From JABFXC01 sp045804265 (GTDB taxonomy: Bacteria; Gemmatimonadota; Gemmatimonadetes; Gemmatimonadales; Gemmatimonadaceae), in NCBI GenBank assembly GCA_045804265.1, contig JBJMNK010000008.1, positions 1 through 64,000 of the forward strand: a DNA stretch of 64,000 bases, in the 5' to 3' direction. The position numbers and the translations under genes were made by a program. Under the pieces are notes generated by a model that had not been told where the DNA came from, did not search any database, and saw only the letters and a list, made by a program, of their open reading frames with translations. Positions within the stretch are counted from its first letter, which is position 1. Each line of letters begins with the position of its first letter. Positions 61,986-64,000 of the stretch are shown here, one piece after another.

Positions 61986-63055
61986 CGCGCATCCTCGCGA
62001 TCGAGACGTCGTGCGACGAGACGTCGGCGGCAGTGCTGTCGGGGAGCGGCGACGAGACGACGCTCGAGTCGCTGGTGATCCTGTCGCAGGACGTGCATCG
62101 CATCTTCGGCGGCGTCGTCCCCGAGATCGCGTCGCGGGCGCACCTGACGGCGATCGTGCCGGTGGTCGAGCGCGCGCTGAGCGAGTCCGGTGCAACGTTA
62201 GGCAGCGTCGACGCGGTCGCGGTCACCAACGCCCCGGGGCTCGTCGGCGCGCTGCTCGTCGGCGTCAGCTTCGCCAAGTCGCTCGCGTTCGGCGCTGGGA
62301 TTCCGCTCGTCGGGGTGCATCACATGGAAGGGCACCTCTTCGCGACGGCGATCGACCATCCCGAGGCCGTGCCGCCATTCACCGCGCTCCTGGTGAGCGG
62401 CGGACACACGCTGCTCCTCGACGTCGAGCAGTGGGGGAGCTACCGCCTGCTCGGCTCGACGCGCGACGATGCCGCCGGCGAAGCGTTCGACAAGGTGGCG
62501 AAGCTGCTCGGTCTTCCCTACCCCGGCGGCCGGCACATCGAGCGGCTGGCGGCGGAGGGTGATCCATCGCAGATCCGCTTCTCGCGCCCGATGACGCGGC
62601 GCGACCAGAAGCCGGGGGACGCGGACTACTACGACGTCTCGTTCAGCGGACTCAAGACCGCGGTGCTGCATGCGGTGCGCGAGCGCGCGATCGCCCCGAT
62701 CCCCGAGAATGGCGCCGATCCGCAGCAGGGCGATCGCATCTCGATCGCTGCCGGCTTTCAGGCGGCGCTGGTGGACACGCTCGCCGAGAAGACATATCGT
62801 GCGGCGCGAGCATTCAACCGCACGCGCATCGTACTCGGCGGCGGCGTCGCCTGCAACAAGACACTCGCGCGCACGATCGCCGAGCGCGTGACCTCACTCG
62901 GCGCTGTGGTGTATGCACCGTCACCGCGACTGGCGACGGACAACGCGGCAATGATCGCCCGCGCCGGACTTTATCGCTTCGAGCAGGGCGAGCGTGCCGC
63001 GCTCGACCTCAACGCCTACGCATCTATGCCCATTCCCGGACTGGTCGCTGCCTGA
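61982..63055 (+). CDS. tsaD: tRNA t6A37 threonylcarbamoyltransferase TsaD
   Basis: A 357-residue ASKHA-fold protein. It starts ILAIETSCDETSAAV, has the metal-binding HHMEGH motif, VSGGHTLLL, GEAFDKVAKLLGLPYPGG and the C-terminal LGGGVACNKTLA and ATDNAAMIA. TsaD transfers threonylcarbamoyl from the TsaC product to A37 of ANN-decoding tRNAs, with TsaB and TsaE (not in this window). It shares one base with the lgt start. Confidence 0.96.
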   Translation: MTRILAIETSCDETSAAVLSGSGDETTLESLVILSQDVHRIFGGVVPEIASRAHLTAIVPVVERALSESGATLGSVDAVAVTNAPGLVGALLVGVSFAKSLAFGAGIPLVGVHHMEGHLFATAIDHPEAVPPFTALLVSGGHTLLLDVEQWGSYRLLGSTRDDAAGEAFDKVAKLLGLPYPGGRHIERLAAEGDPSQIRFSRPMTRRDQKPGDADYYDVSFSGLKTAVLHAVRERAIAPIPENGADPQQGDRISIAAGFQAALVDTLAEKTYRAARAFNRTRIVLGGGVACNKTLARTIAERVTSLGAVVYAPSPRLATDNAAMIARAGLYRFEQGERAALDLNAYASMPIPGLVAA

Positions 63056-63969
63056 TGATCGCTTCCGTGTTGACCCCGATGATCCTCGCGTCGCCGACGG
63101 TGGTGCACGCGTTCAGCTATCCGATCGGCCCACTCGAGATCACGGGCTTCGGGCTGGCGATGTTCCTCGCCTTCGTCGTCGCGCAGCACGCGGCGCAGGT
63201 CGAGACGGCGCGCCGCGGCTACGATCCGCAGCCCGTCGGCGACCTCGTGTTCGCCGCGGTGATCGGCGGGCTCGCCGGCGCGAAGATCTACTACGCAATC
63301 CTCACCGGCGATCCGCACGCGCTGCTCGAGCGGGCGGGATTCGTCTTCTGGGGTGGGCTGATCGGCGGCACGATCGGCGTGCTGGGGATGGCGAAGTGGA
63401 AGGGGATGAATCTCTGGCGTGTCTCCGATGTCGGCGGTCCGGCGGTGATGGCCGCGTACGCAGTGGGACGTACAGGCTGCTGGGCGGTCGGCGACGACTA
63501 CGGTCGCCCGTGGGACGGCGCCCTCGCTGTCGCCTTCCCTAACGGCGCACCGCCGAGCACCGCCGGCATCATGTCGCGGCTCTTCGGCGTCGCATTTCCA
63601 CCGGGCACCCCGCCCGACCTCGTCGTCGGCGTGCATCCGACGCAGCTCTACGAAGTGACGATGGCGTGCATCCTCTTCGCGATCCTCTGGCGCATGCGCG
63701 ATCACAACCACGCCGAGGGCTGGCTGTTCGGCGTCTACTGCACGGTCGCCGGCGTCGAGCGGTTCATCGTCGAGTTCTTCCGCGCAAAGGACGACCGCTT
63801 CTTCGGACCACTGACGACGGCGCAGGTCATCGCGATCCTCTTCGTCATCGCCGGCGCGGTGATCATGGCCTGGCGGAACACCCCACGCGCCGGCGCGCTG
63901 GGGATTTATCGGCCGGGATTCACGCCCGGGAGCGAACCCGCCGCGGCGCGGCCGGTCGTGGCGAGGTAA
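63055..63969 (+). CDS. lgt: Prolipoprotein diacylglyceryl transferase
   Basis: A 304-residue polytopic membrane protein. FSYPIGPLEITGFGLAMFLA begins the family; GRTGCWAVGDDYGRPWDG corresponds to the Lgt signature GRxGNFxNxE..GR, with the Arg kept but the usual Asn-Phe-Asn replaced. HPTQLYE and RFIVEFFRAKDDR follow the family pattern. It attaches diacylglycerol to lipobox cysteines; at least four lipobox proteins occur in this window. The altered signature is seen in other distant Lgt proteins, so activity is likely but the variant is worth noting. Bases 63970-64000 show nothing further. Confidence 0.88.
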   Translation: MIASVLTPMILASPTVVHAFSYPIGPLEITGFGLAMFLAFVVAQHAAQVETARRGYDPQPVGDLVFAAVIGGLAGAKIYYAILTGDPHALLERAGFVFWGGLIGGTIGVLGMAKWKGMNLWRVSDVGGPAVMAAYAVGRTGCWAVGDDYGRPWDGALAVAFPNGAPPSTAGIMSRLFGVAFPPGTPPDLVVGVHPTQLYEVTMACILFAILWRMRDHNHAEGWLFGVYCTVAGVERFIVEFFRAKDDRFFGPLTTAQVIAILFVIAGAVIMAWRNTPRAGALGIYRPGFTPGSEPAAARPVVAR

Positions 63970-64000
63970 GCGAAAGGCAACCGCAGTCGAACCGCTGAGC

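Overview
The window is a chromosomal segment of a GC-rich, diderm (outer-membrane) bacterium. Gene content points to the FCB side of the tree, most likely Gemmatimonadota. The pointers are a PorX-type receiver/PglZ protein, an MsbA/LpxL lipid A operon, several signal-peptide outer-membrane barrels, carboxypeptidase-regulatory-like surface proteins and dense operons with many ATGA/GTGA start-stop overlaps. The phylum is an inference from gene content only. I saw no rRNA, tRNA, CRISPR array, phage gene or transposase.

Layout. 1-1044: 5' part of an acyl-CoA/AMP ligase. 1225-7568: yjbQ, then a forward group with an NtrY-like kinase, two tandem small membrane coiled-coil proteins, a sigma-54 response regulator, an outer-membrane barrel with a bactofilin-like N-terminus and a DUF4390-like protein. 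7759-12635 (reverse): HNH nuclease, ilvE, a PHP phosphoesterase and a class A penicillin-binding protein. 12755-14026: tyrS. 14043-26222 (reverse): a cell-envelope cluster starting with a PorX-like regulator and msbA, followed by four glycosyltransferases, an LpxL-type acyltransferase, an orphan DppC-type permease, a class V aminotransferase and a GT-C membrane protein. 26285-30079: a small unknown protein, a DnaB C-domain-only ATPase, a CsgG-like lipoprotein and a barrel. 30575-43708: housekeeping genes yebC-ruvC-ruvA, an aminotransferase, (reverse) a barrel and lipoprotein pair, ruvB, trpF, queA, two small lipoproteins, tgt, yajC, def, fmt. 44348-57805: an accessory block with a CarboxypepD_reg protein, galK and polysaccharide/sugar-nucleotide genes (GH1-like enzymes, glycosyltransferase, GH1-RmlD fusion, NAD/FAD flavoprotein, nucleotidyltransferase-SDR-DapA-like trio, hexose-phosphate epimerase). 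58021-63969: rsmB, PASTA protein, rpe, tlpA-like, YbbR-like, tsaD, lgt. The def-fmt and rsmB-PASTA-rpe halves look like one ancestral cluster split by the accessory block.

The main unexplained signal is a short asymmetric word, CGTTAGGC (complement GCCTAACG, often extended to CGTTAGGCAG), with about 60 exact copies counted by hand plus about 23 copies of a CGTCAGGC variant. It lies in both orientations, inside and between genes. It is read as Leu-Gly with the otherwise rare TTA codon, as Pro-Asn, or as a stop codon. In one place an inverted pair sits exactly between two convergent genes and supplies both stops. This resembles a DNA uptake sequence. A second signal is a set of long intergenic hairpins whose arms are degenerate tandem repeats; one of them is roughly 500 bp long at the edge of the accessory block.
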